Source: Blumeriella jaapii (Eukaryota > Ascomycota > Leotiomycetes > Helotiales > Drepanopezizaceae). Taken from it: a stretch of 64,000 bases of DNA. Positions 11,683 to 21,760 of the stretch are shown in pieces. Made by a program: the position numbers and the translations under genes. Where the stretch lies: contig VWND01000095.1 of assembly GCA_009599575.1 (NCBI GenBank), forward strand, positions 682,001-746,000, in the 5' to 3' direction. Below the pieces are notes generated by a model. The model was given only the letters and a program-made list of their open reading frames with translations, had not been told where the DNA came from and did no database searches. Positions within the stretch are counted from its first letter, which is position 1. Each line of letters starts with the position of its first letter.

Positions 11683-11824
11683 GGTGCATTGGTCTAGCGG
11701 TATGATTCTCGCTTAGGGTTCACTCTAAACATGATTGCGAGAGGTGTAAGTTGCCATTCGAGCATATCAACCCTTCTTCACATGCTAACGTAGTCCAGCC
11801 CCGGTTCAATCCCGGGATGCGCCC
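11683..11824 (+). tRNA. tRNA-Pro (anticodon AGG) with two intervening sequences
   Basis: The mature parts form a complete cloverleaf: acceptor GGTGCAT (11683-11689) pairs with ATGCGCC (11817-11823), one G-T wobble, discriminator C at 11824. The D arm is GGTCTAGCGGTATGATT, the anticodon stem CTCGC (11708-11712) with GCGAG (11737-11741), the loop TTAGGG plus T (AGG at 11715-11717), and the T arm CCCGG-TTCAATC-CCGGG (11800-11816). Intervening sequence 1 (11719-11735, 17 nt) is in the standard place after base 37, and its CTCTAA can pair with TTAGGG, as in normal pre-tRNA. Intervening sequence 2 (11746-11798, 53 nt) splits the variable arm (AGGT before, C after). It begins GTAAGT, contains GCTAAC 10 nt before its end, and ends CCAG, like a fungal mRNA intron. 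A and B boxes are intact. Mature length is 72 nt. Confidence 0.88.
11746..11798 (+). other. Spliceosomal-type intron inside tRNA-Pro
   Basis: A 53-nt insertion in the variable arm of the tRNA gene. The 5' end GTAAGT matches the donor consensus, TGCTAAC at 11783-11789 matches the branch site, and TCCAG closes it. The length equals that of the protein-gene introns in this window (51-59 nt). Deleting it exactly restores AGGTC plus a perfect T stem. The position is away from the anticodon loop, so the tRNA splicing endonuclease would not be expected to recognise it. That it is spliced is inference. Confidence 0.62.
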
Positions 11825-11851
11825 CTTTACAAATGCCGTTCGCGGCTTTCA

Positions 11852-11867
11852 TTTTTGCACTTTTTTT
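11852..11867 (+). terminator. Pol III T-run terminator of tRNA-Pro
   Basis: T5 at 11852-11856 and T7 at 11861-11867, 28-43 nt past the tRNA 3' end. This is the normal kind of RNA polymerase III stop and supports the locus still being a Pol III unit. Confidence 0.6.
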
Positions 11868-12391
11868 GTACCGAAATTTGTCGTGAAAATTTGCGCATGT
11901 ATTGTATAAGCGAGCCGACTAAGGCCGCCTTCTCACTGGGTTCAAGCTGAGTGAGTCCTGCTTAGCAGCAACATCATTACTTTTTGTATATTTGACTTTT
12001 ACTGTAGATAAATCTCATCGTTACTAGATTTGGTGACTTGATTAATAAATAGAGTTATGGCTTTTTCGCTAAGGCAAAAAAAGAATTGAAAGCAGAGATG
12101 TACAGGTAGAAAGATTGTATGCAAGCTTGTGCGCCATCTTTTGTTTGCGAACGTCGTGTAGCCTGCTATGGGCCTTAGAATAAGTCGAACTTCACGGGGT
12201 ATGGAAATTCATGATTTCATATTAAACAGAGCTTAACAGTTCATGCTAGGTCAACTTCCATTTATCATCGATGGAAGGCAGATCTTCGAAGAGAGCGTGT
12301 CGGACGGAAAGACAGACCAGACCGTCCACGCTATCACAGCATCCGCAAATCAAAAGGTCCTCTGTTGACAAAAGCTTCACAGCTATATGAG
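11868..12391. other. Intergenic between tRNA-Pro and the lectin gene
   Basis: About 520 bp, AT-rich from 11980 to 12110; nothing recognised. It contains the 3' flank of the lectin gene. Confidence 0.5.
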
Positions 12392-13651
12392 TTACCCCAA
12401 CCTTTCCCAACCTCCCCACGCACTACCAGTCCACCATTTGTGCCAGACAGCGTCGTCTGTCCCCAACGCAAATATATCAAGCCGATTCGCGCCCCAGCTC
12501 ACGGCAGTAGGGGCCGAAATCAGAACTCCGCCTAGGTTCTCCCAGGTAGGAGACCATCTGCCACCGGCGTAGAACTTGTGGTGCACGGCACCATTGGTTC
12601 CGGTAGCACTGCACGACCGTTGTTAGTCCGTTGACGCCCACACGCCCAAGGGGAACATGATGAAGGAGGCAGTGGGAAGAAGGCCCCAAGGCTTACAAAA
12701 GATCGTATCGCTCTGGGCCCCAGCTCACAATGCTGGGCTCCGAGATGAAGACCCCTCCCAGACTCTGCCACCCGGTCCAGGAGCCGCTGAAGTGGTTGAT
12801 CCACAGAGCACTGTCGGTTCCTCGGCCGACCACGGCCAAACTCCCAGGCCCGGAGGATGCGGCGGCGAGGGGCGAGGTGAAAGTGCCACCTAGGTTCTCC
12901 CAGCCGTTCCATCGAGTCCCATCCCACCATCGGTGGTAGGACGAGGAGTCGGTGCCGAGGCCGAAGAGGTCGAGGCGGTTGGCAGCCCAAGAGACCGATT
13001 TAACAGCAGAAGTGAGGACGCCATCCAGCGATTCGTAGGCGCTCCACTACCGCAAGAGACAGGTCAGGACAGCTTCTCTCATCAACAAGCGAGTGGGGGC
13101 GTGGGACAACCTACACCGGTCCCGTTCCACGACTGGTGGTAGGCCGCGTGGTTGGCACCCAGACCGAAGAGATCGAGTCGGTTGCTGCTCCAGCTGCTGA
13201 CATCCAGTGGAGACTCGAAAAGACCGCCGTGAGACTCCCAGCCGGACCATGATGTGCCGTCCCACCCTGCGCATGGCCATGTCAGTCCTGACGGGATGGG
13301 AAGTGCGATCCTCGGCCTTACATTTGTGCCATGCGGCACTATCAGTGCCCACGCCGATCACGTCGAGACGGTTAGGACCCCATGCGGCCACCGTCGGGAC
13401 GCTGGTGAGATCCCCTCCCAGAGATTCGACACCTCCCCACTACGCACGCGTGTTAGCTGGCATCCCTATCGCCTTCTCCACCGGATAGGCCATACTCTGT
13501 TGCCGTCCCAGTAGTGGTGCTGAAGATCGGAAGCGCCGTCTCCAGTGCGGAAGATGTCTAGCCGATTGCTTCCCCAGGAGGCTGCGGCGACGGCAACCTT
13601 GAGGAAGTTGCCGAGCGAACGCGGTGTAGCTTCAAACTTCCCCTTTGCCAT
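12392..13651 (-). CDS. PLL-like (DUF346) seven-bladed beta-propeller lectin
   Basis: Probable sugar-binding protein of the DUF346/PLL-like family (PF03984), related in repeat pattern to Photorhabdus lectins that fold as seven-bladed propellers binding fucose-type sugars. Exons: 13651-13496, 13439-13322, 13266-13115, 13046-12697 and 12608-12392, total 993 nt, 330 residues. I count seven repeats of about 45 residues built on W..WE.LGG...S.P..VSWG.NRLD.F..GTD.A..HKWW; clear copies are [31 protein letters not shown] and [20 protein letters not shown]. Repeat 5 is divergent ([19 protein letters not shown]). No signal peptide is seen at [18 protein letters not shown], so the protein is probably cytosolic, as many fungal defence lectins are. 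Ligand and role are inferred from the family only. Confidence 0.88.
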
Positions 13652-15958
13652 GGTGGAATAGCGTGACAGTGACAAAGTATGACCTGAGAGCCGTGGTCGA
13701 ATCGGTGAGTGCTCGATACGCGGGCGTTTAGAGGGGTTCTTAAGTCACAACTCGAGGACCGTATGGCAACATTCGCGTAGGACATGAGCACATACATACA
13801 CGCGGTGATATCCACACGGATCTGATGTGATGGGTGGCATGGTCTATACTTCGTTCTGGAGAGAGCTGAGATGTCATTGCCCTTTCCCTCCGTCCGACGC
13901 TTTGCGTCCACAACATCGTTTCTTCCATCATGGGCTTCTAGTGTAGCGAAGTCACTCACTCACGATGTCACGACCAAGCAACCCATCGGGAGATGCCCAC
14001 CGTCCACGCGAGCACGGAACCTCGGATTGCTGATCTCGATACGGAAAGAACCCCTTACCACCCGCGCTTGGTGTCGGCTCTACGCTCTGACCGACGGCTT
14101 CGAAAAGGCTGACTCTATCCAGATGGTCGTGGAGCGATGCCAGGACACAGGCGAGCCCGGGAGCCCAGGACCAGCTTCTCGTGCCAGCCCAGCGTCCGTT
14201 TTTGTGGTGTTTGGGTTACCCGAAGGCGCGCGTGAGAGCACGAGTTGGGGATCAGGTGTTGACGGCATGTTGGGTGGTGAGGGCTGAGCTGAGCTGGGGA
14301 TGGCGGGAGGGCGCGTCTCGCTAAAGCCCCTGACGAGCTTCGCTTCGCTTCGCTGTTGACGATTTGATCAATACCGTGGCGCGCTGTGGAGGGAACAAAC
14401 ACGGGCTGTGCGGTATCGAGACTGAACCGCGAGGAATGACTATGGGGGTGAGCATGGATGCGCTAGGTACTGTACAGATACAGCATGGACCCCAGGGTCC
14501 TTGTCTCTCTACCTGTTCATCTTGCACCCACCTAAACTTGCAGTGGCACCTGCATGGATAAAGACCTGTAAAAATGTCTCCGGAGCGGCTTCCACAGGTC
14601 GTTTATTGCTGATTGGTTGCCAGGAGGGTCTCCTCTCAGAAGAAGCCTACAGAGGCACAGCATTCAAGTGTTGTCCCTGTAAATTCTTGGCTAGTTTTGG
14701 GAAACGTTGCCATCACCACAACAACAACAGTCACAACAACACGAACTGAAACAAGGCACAAAATCTTTACCAACATCCAAGTCCGTGTTCAGCGGGCACC
14801 GAAAAGTGTCTTTTCATCCTAGCAGAAATTGGAAAGATCATCTGGCATTGAACATCTAGAAGTCCGGGGAACCCTTGTCAGACGGAAACAACACTTAACC
14901 GCCGCACCACCATCGTAGACATGGACATCCAGGCCTCTCCGACGCGGGTGCCCTGTTCCAGGAATCCGATCGCCTCAACTTCCCCAGCTTGCTCCTTGTT
15001 CCCACCGTAGTGCACGACTGGGAATCTGCGTGGCCGACCACGTGCGTGGATCGCGGAGCCGAGCCCCTTTCATTTATCTCCCCGACGGGCTTCTCATCCG
15101 CATGCGTGAATGAGCAACACCACGGCAAGCGATGGAAACCTGACTCCTTGGGCAGGTTTCACGCCCGAGACGTGACTCGAGGCTAGAGAGACGAAGAACG
15201 GTCGACGGACGTGGCCAAAAGCTTTCATAGGAATTGCATGTCGAACCTCACATCGCCGTCCTAGAACTTGGCGAGGGAACTGGCAGACACGAAGAATCGC
15301 AGAGTAGGGCTCAGGTGTGGTTGGCGTGGGCCGTTCTCACCAGCCCGCTTGCAGTCGCGTTTCCGTAGCCCTGGCAGCCGGCCACGATGTTCTTGGGCCG
15401 ACGTTTGGGTTTGTAATGCACTTGGCAATTACGATGCTGCTGTACTGTACGGTACTGGACTGTACGTCTGCGTACACGACGGTGCCAGCAGCTCATGCCA
15501 ATGGGGGTCACGCAAAAGAACAGAAAGAGACTGAATTGAGTGAAGCATTCCATGTTTTGGGCTGGGTAGGCATTCATTGAAGGTGACTCAGTGTTTCCCG
15601 GTTCTATGTAATAGGTAGTGTGGGTTGTTGATAGACGAGTCGATGATGAGACGTTCAACACACACACGCCTGTACTCCTGTTCCAGACAGCAAGTGCCAT
15701 AGTTCGCAACTCGAAACCGTGTGGGCGCCATGCCACCCACATCTTTTGCAGCCGATGCGACCTCCCCTCGCTTAGGGTGGCGGATGAACCTCGATTCTGT
15801 GTCGCCCAGGATCGAAGTGTTGATCGAGGTACAGTACAGATGGAAACCTTGCTGTGTACCTAAGCAAGCACCATGTCAGCAGCGTTCCACTCGCAAGATG
15901 TCGGTCGCCATACCTTTCCAAGACGTTACATCCTTGTGATCATGTCCCGACCAGCCCT
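13652..15958. other. Intergenic, no supported gene (2.3 kb)
   Basis: Open frames up to 143 codons occur but none has a domain, a splice pattern or a plausible start. CAACAACAACAG at 14719-14731 is a short triplet run. TACTGTAC-type motifs lie at 14467, 15441-15473 and 15829. I see no repeat longer than this. Confidence 0.45.
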
Positions 15959-16216
15959 TCACAACATCGCAGCATGGCCGATTGTGCGCGCTGAAGAGTC
16001 GACGACGTGCCCGAGAAGTCCTCTCGCAACTTCAGGCGCAGACGCGATTGCCGACTCGACCCTTTTGGTCAAGCACGTCAAGTCGGAGTCGACGCACACG
16101 GACTTGACTTTTCCGGACTTTTCCGTGACTTTCTTGATGTATGGTACGGGTGCCGCGATCACTTGTGCAGAAAAAGCGAGGGATGCAAGGTATATGGTGA
16201 TGGTTGACAATTGCAT
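15959..16216 (-). CDS. Small secreted protein, 85 residues
   Basis: Single-exon frame starting at the ATG at 16216. A clear signal peptide (MQLSTITIYLASLAFSAQVI, cleavage likely before APVPY) is followed by a short Lys/Ser/Val-rich mature part of about 64 residues with two cysteines (VCVDSDLTC) and an amphipathic C-terminal half (TKRVESAIASAPEVARGLLG). An open upstream extension to 16327 would bury the signal peptide and is less likely. A TATATA element lies on the upstream side near 16392. No family recognised. Size and secretion resemble fungal effector-like or cell-surface peptides, but two cysteines are few and that role is only a possibility. Confidence 0.6.
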   Translation of the reverse strand: MQLSTITIYLASLAFSAQVIAAPVPYIKKVTEKSGKVKSVCVDSDLTCLTKRVESAIASAPEVARGLLGHVVDSSARTIGHAAML

Positions 16217-16505
16217 GTTGGAGAACAGTGTTTGGTGAGAGGATACTGTAGGTGTAGTGTGGTTTGCTGTGAAATGAGCGTCAAATATGATTGAAATGAA
16301 GGTCTGACAATCGGCGAGAGAAGACAATAGAGTGATGATGGTTTTGTAGCAGTAGAAGTTCTAAAGATGTTCCCTGGCCGAGGAGGATGAGTATATATGT
16401 TCTCTCCTCCGTCCGCACCGAAGTCACCCCTACCCAATGATGACGTCGTGAGCAGCAGAAGAGCTTCCTAGATACATAGCACGTACACATGCGTGAAGCA
16501 AATGC

Positions 16506-16580
16506 TACTCGTGTGGCCAGGAACTCTGGGGACCCCGGAGTTCCTGGCCACGGACCCCAGAGTTTCTGGCCGTACGAGTA
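16506..16580. repeat. Nested palindrome, three copies of a 17-bp arm
   Basis: GGCCAGGAACTCTGGGG is followed after one base by its near-perfect inverse CCCCGGAGTTCCTGGCC, and then by a second inverse copy CCCCAGAGTTTCTGGCC. The outer copies extend to a 26-bp inverted repeat bounded by TACTCGT and ACGAGTA. No target-site duplication or coding content is evident. Confidence 0.9.
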
Positions 16581-17732
16581 AGTGACCGTCAAAAAGTCAA
16601 GTTCGATCAACGTCTTGTCATGCCAGTTTGGCGGCTCGGAGAAAAAGAGCCGCAGAAGGGGATTGTGATCTCCATCTAATGGTCCAAGACGCCCCTGATC
16701 TTTGCTGGAAACGCCGAAGCTGAGAGAGAGAGAGAGAGCTATGCGTCTGACAATCGCTTTCCCACGATGTCAAGTTGCAAAGGGATTCGCTCGCAGACTC
16801 CTTTGCGCGGTCAATACGTCGCGGACACCGGAGCGCTTCGTGAGGAGGAAAGTAAGATTTTCAACGCTGCCCCTTTTCCAACCCTCGCTTATTTGAGCTA
16901 GGACTTGTAGATAGGATCGTCGGTCGATCAATATGATTTCAGCTGTTGACCATCGAGTTCACTGACATAGTTCTTTGGGGTAAACTGTGGTATGACACGC
17001 TGCTCCACTTATTGCGTAAGTCGTCACATTGTCCAACTCGCAGTCTCGCAGAAGCGGTGTGGTGTGAATCTTCGGGGTTTCAGGGGCTTGAAGAACACGT
17101 GACTGCATGTACAGTACTGGGAGTGTGCCTGAGAGTCTGAGCCTGCCCCGGCGGTGATGTCTGACAAGTGCTAAGAGACGTATGTATTGTACAGTAAGGT
17201 ATGTATGATGACAGTACTGTACAACTATCCTCCCACCTCCGGAAGGAATGTTATTTCGACTAGAATTCCCAAGACTCAACCGCTTGTCAAATACACAGTT
17301 GGACTTGCGTGTGCTACGGAGTGGATTCTGTCACTGTATCTGCTTGTCTCGAGTTCATTAGCTAAAAGCAACTCAGACCTCCCAAGATGCACGCCTTGCC
17401 CTCTTGTAAAATGGTCGGGTTTTCATGGATTTCGGTGGGGAAAGAGTAGTACTGTAGATACTGTATCTCTGCGGACTTAGTCAAACCACCAACATCAACC
17501 TATGCTATAACATTTATGTATCACAAGAATCAATCTTCACACAAATCTTTAACGAAACTCTGAGACCGACTATCCTGCTTGCATTAACGACCTAATACTT
17601 GGCAAGCTCTTTACGAGAGCGGCTTGAGCGGGTGCAAAAGCTGTATCTGACCTCTTCGCTTATCCAAACATTTCACAGACGTCACAAATGTAGCAGGGAT
17701 TTCATTTGATAGCACTTGGATGTTAGTAACAC
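16581..17732. other. Intergenic with clustered TACTGTA motifs
   Basis: No supported gene. Five TACTGTA/TACAGTA sites occur within 17100-17470 (near 17109, 17190, 17211, 17446 and 17457). A GAGAGAGAGAGAG run lies at 16722-16738. Confidence 0.45.
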
Positions 17733-18341
17733 TCATTTCTGGAGAGAAACTTCTGAAGAAAAAGAAACACGTTTCAAGTGGTGGTGATGGGTTGGAAGTC
17801 TTCGGACCGACAACAGCGTATCTTTGAGGCCGCATCTGTGGCTGAAGTGTAGCTTGCTCGCCGATGCATTCTGCCTCGAACGATATTGGAAATGCAGGAA
17901 ACTGCCTTTGTTCTTGGGCTGTAGCTTGAAAAATCCCACATCGTAATCCGTGACGGGCTTAACCGATCTTTCCAAAACATCCAAGCATCGTGTTTCTATC
18001 ACAAGGCTTGGCTTGAGTTCTACAGAATATCCTGTTGAGTGTTCTTTCGAGTGTTCTTTTGAGTGTTGTGCCAAAGCGCGGTGTAAGTCAGCTTCTTTGA
18101 CGTCGTTAGAGCTATTCCAAAGCTTTTGGTTCTCCCATCGAGGCGATTCTTCGGTTCGGGACGGCCAAATAAATGGTGGGACTGCTGCCCCGGCGAATAA
18201 GAACCATGCAATCAATACTGCTGCTGCCAAACCGTGCGCATTCAACCTTGCTGGAACAACGGAACCACACCTTGATAGAACAACCAGGCCAGACTGAAAA
18301 GGCCTTGAGATGCCACAGCCGCTCATCGAGTTACATAGCAT
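17733..18341 (-). CDS. Hypothetical protein with one membrane segment
   Basis: Open frame of 202 codons, no recognised domain. Near residues 35-57 there is a hydrophobic segment (GLAAAVLIAWFLFAGAAVPPFIW) that could anchor a type II membrane protein, followed by a polar region with a short repeat (HSKEHSKEHS) and a basic, His-rich C-terminal part. The start ATG overlaps the first exon of the divergent ferroportin gene by about 30 bp if the latter starts at 18310; a ferroportin start at 18430 would remove the clash. Composition is natural enough to list, but no homology supports it and no intron is needed. It may be a chance frame. Confidence 0.35.
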   Translation of the reverse strand: MLCNSMSGCGISRPFQSGLVVLSRCGSVVPARLNAHGLAAAVLIAWFLFAGAAVPPFIWPSRTEESPRWENQKLWNSSNDVKEADLHRALAQHSKEHSKEHSTGYSVELKPSLVIETRCLDVLERSVKPVTDYDVGFFKLQPKNKGSFLHFQYRSRQNASASKLHFSHRCGLKDTLLSVRRLPTHHHHLKRVSFSSEVSLQK

Positions 18342-20113
18342 CCCGATCTCTCATTCAAGCAGCTCCGTCGGACGCCAGGGCGAAGTACCGACCCGGCAAC
18401 ACGACATCCTGTTCCGAGGCAGCATGGAACATGACCGAGAATCGCTCGACGCGCTTCTCGAGGGCGACGAAGCACAGAGTGATCACACCGCGCAAGAACT
18501 CCCTGTACAGGTGAATGAAACACGATGGTGGAAGTTATACGTCCTACACTTCTTGTTTATGTGGAATACGCGGACTTTTGAATACGTCTCGGTACGCACG
18601 AACACCGAACTCTGGCCCGATATATCTACTGAGATGAGTTAGATCATTCTTCTGGCGTCAGCTTTCCCCAGCAGTCTCACGGCGGCTTCGATCCGGTGAG
18701 CTTGTTTACATGTAACCCAGCTCGAGATCACGTGCTGAGATACCCAGTGGCATCGTCTCGACGCTCTCATCGATTTTGTTTGCTTCTTCAGTAGGCTCCT
18801 GGATCGATCAATCGCATAATCGAACCAGGCCTTTACATCGGAGCATCATGATCAACCACGGCGCGACTGTTCTCACCTATGTCGCATGGATGGTTTGGCC
18901 AGCTGTCGTTGACGAACGTTCGACAGTTGGCAGGAACATGTTATTCGCCATCATTCTTGTGCTCGATGTTCTTCAGGTACTAAGCGCCACCGGTAACAGC
19001 ATCTCGCTGAGCAGAGACTGGATCCCGGCTTTGGCTGATGTGGGTTTAAGCTCCGGACACTCGCTGACACAAGTCAACGCCGTGATCGCGAGAGTCGACC
19101 TATTCTGCAAAGTGGCATCCCCATCACTGCTCCCCATCATCGTAAATGCATACTCGCGGAGTTCCTGGATCACGCTTGTGAGCTTGACTACCGTGGCCGT
19201 CTGGGTCGCTGAGATGTATTGTCTCCATGATGTTTGCCGAGAAAACCCCTGCTTGATGTCCCCGAGGGATCTAGAACTCAGATCCGACGATGCCATGAGG
19301 GACGAAAGCTGTGGCACTGAGGCGACCTTCTTTTCACAGGCTTCAGGACTTTTGTATCATCGACCGGCTCTCCGCCTCCGACACTTCTTCTCGATCGCGG
19401 TATGGCCAGCCTCGATCACTATGGCGTTCCTCTACCTCACCGTCCTAGTCTACTCGGCAGCGCTCATCACGTATCTCTTGCACGCAGGGTTTCCTTTGAG
19501 CGTTGTCACTCTCGCCCGGACTTCCGGGAGCTTGATGGGTTTCGTCGCCACTTTCACCACTCCCAGACTAAGCAAGTTCTTGGTTGGAAGGTTGCCGGCA
19601 GGGTCCGCGCAAGGCATCATCACTCGGAGACTGAGCTCCTGGGGGATAACGGGACAATTTCTCGCCTTGGTAAGCCAGCTAGCTGCCAGTCCCACTTGAC
19701 AATGTGACGGCCTGCTAACAAGCAAGATTCCCGTCGTTCTGGTGCTGTGGAATCTGTCACCAGAAGCCACGGCAGACAGCAGCAGCACCTCCTCCACCGC
19801 CGCGCAGATTGGCATCCTGACAACCCTCACCCTGTTCGGCTTCCTCTCTCTGTCGAGACTCTTCCACTGGACGTACTCGCTGATGGAACAAGAGATCGAG
19901 CAGAGTGAAGTGCCTGCGTCGCAGCGCTCGACTTTCTCTGGAACGGGCCAATCCATCCGTTCGTGTTTTGATCTTGCGCACTGGGCTGCCACGGTCGTGT
20001 GGAGCAGACCAGAGCAGTTCAAAGGGCTCGCTGGCGCGAGTCTCTGCATGGTTGGTTGGAGCGCGCTGTGGTTTTGGATCTGGGCGAGGAGGAGTCGGCC
20101 AGTCTCTGTATGA
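18310..20113 (+). CDS. Ferroportin-like metal exporter (SLC40 family)
   Basis: Membrane transporter of the Ferroportin1 family (PF06963), which exports ferrous iron or related metals in animals and plants; fungal substrates are poorly known. Exons 18310-18591, 18643-18695, 18748-19669 and 19727-20113, total 1644 nt, 547 residues, all in phase. Family marks are LYVLHFLFMWNTRTFEYVS (TM1 region), ILLASAFPSSLTAASIRG, FASSVGSWID, SLSRDWIPALA (ERDW-like segment), NAVIARVDLFCKVASPSLLP (the conserved R.DL.CK..P segment) and a long C-terminal helix set. About ten hydrophobic segments are visible. Between the two halves lies a polar loop (about residues 260-300), as in the family. The N-terminal 40 residues before MEHDRESLDALLEGDE are not conserved, so 18430 is an alternative start. 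A possible protein diverges on the other strand. Confidence 0.88.
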
Positions 20114-21760
20114 ATCGTGATTCGGAGTGAAGCAGGAATGTACTCTGCTGTTCATGGGTTCCTGGTTGATTGACGGTGACTTCAGGTAACGCGAACTTCC
20201 CAAGTTCGGTGTGAGACTTATACGTTGAGATTTGAATCAGATGTAAATACCTTAGCATGATGTGATTCCGAGCCTTTCACTGCCCTCTTGTAAGGAGTTC
20301 GGTTCAAGCGGGAGTTTCATGATGGCTGTTTCCATGCTACACCCATAGACAGGAATCCTCTTCGACGACCTCGTCCTTGCCGCGCCAACAATTTCTCCGT
20401 TTCTCGAAGGCGCCCTCCAATCAAACCTCAATTTATCTCTTGAGGCTACAGACCAAAGATCGAGAGTCGAAGACGATGTGATTGTCGAGTCGAAAAGACG
20501 CGACAGTAGTGAAGTGGCATCATTCCCTGCGCTTGCCCTCTTTCTCAACTGGGATTGGTTCACCCAGAGCCACGCTCAACCTTTTCTCTCCGAGCAAATC
20601 GTTGGGCTAACACGTCTGATCGCTAGGTTCATCTCCATCACCCGACTAAGGTATGGCCTGGCAGTCATCTGTTTGCATAATCCCCTCCTTTCACATTTGG
20701 ACACCTGTGATACGTAAGGAAAGCCGGTCTCGAGGTCAATTAATAATTCTTGCTGCCAATTCTAGATCTGCTGTTAATGTCTAGGGTGTGATCGAAGACG
20801 TTTGACCTAGGATAACGTGGACAGTTCCACGCAGATAACTTTCACCTAAAGCGAGTTTCAATTTTGGTCCATTTCTCCAACACAATCGGAAAGACATCAC
20901 GAGCAAGAATTCTGAAGTAGAATCCCTGTGTGTGGTTTCTACAAGCCGCCTTGCCGTCACGTCATCCTCTGTTACTTTATGACTCTTCTAGGGAGATGTC
21001 AAACTAAGCAAGCATTTGTTCTTGGACGGTTAGGATCTTGTTCCTCGTAACACATGCGCAATATCGGGGTTGAGAACAAAACGCCATGGTGATTATTGTA
21101 GGAACGGTTGTGATAAGACAGAGATGACTCTAGCTTGATTTCTATTTCTTTATTTTAAAATTTACTACCTAGGTATGTTAGGGAGATCTGTTTATTTCAC
21201 ATTTCTGTTGAAACACTTCCACAATCCACAACCCGCAACTCTCCTCCTCTCTTTCAACGCTAAGAGAATCTTCTCAGGCGCAAAATTGATGTCAGAGAAG
21301 TCTCCTTTCTTTCCCATTGTCATCAACATCAACATCATCATTACAATCACCATTCCAGAGATCCCAACCAGATCCAATCCAATGCAATCCAAGCAGCGAT
21401 TCCCATCCTCATCCTTATCCAATCACATCCCCATCCACGCAACCAGTTTCTAGACATCACGCCATTTCCAACGCACGCCCAAAAAGAAGACGAACCAGAA
21501 AAAGAGTCGAACTTCAGCTTCCTCCTCCGCACCATGTCTTGCTCGGAGAAACTCTCGCCCGAATGGCTGGCTGCTAAGCAACGCTCGCCAGGCGAACTCG
21601 GATGGCTGGCTCACCCGTGTTCGAGAGAAGGCCGGCAAAGCCCCCTCGATAGGCTCGCCCGTCTAGCAGCCTTGCTCGTCTGGCTCGTCCCTTACACTCG
21701 TCTCCTCGTCTGACCGCTCGCAAGGCTCGCAGGCACGTTCGCCTTGACTTTGCCTTGCGA
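20114..21760. other. Intergenic, no supported gene (1.6 kb)
   Basis: A minus-strand frame of 103 codons (20563-20252) has no recognisable content. The stretch 20720-21170 is AT-rich and empty; CTACCTAGGTA occurs at 21165-21175. The pyrimidine-rich section 21300-21600 is the 3' side of the Vps62 gene. Confidence 0.45.
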
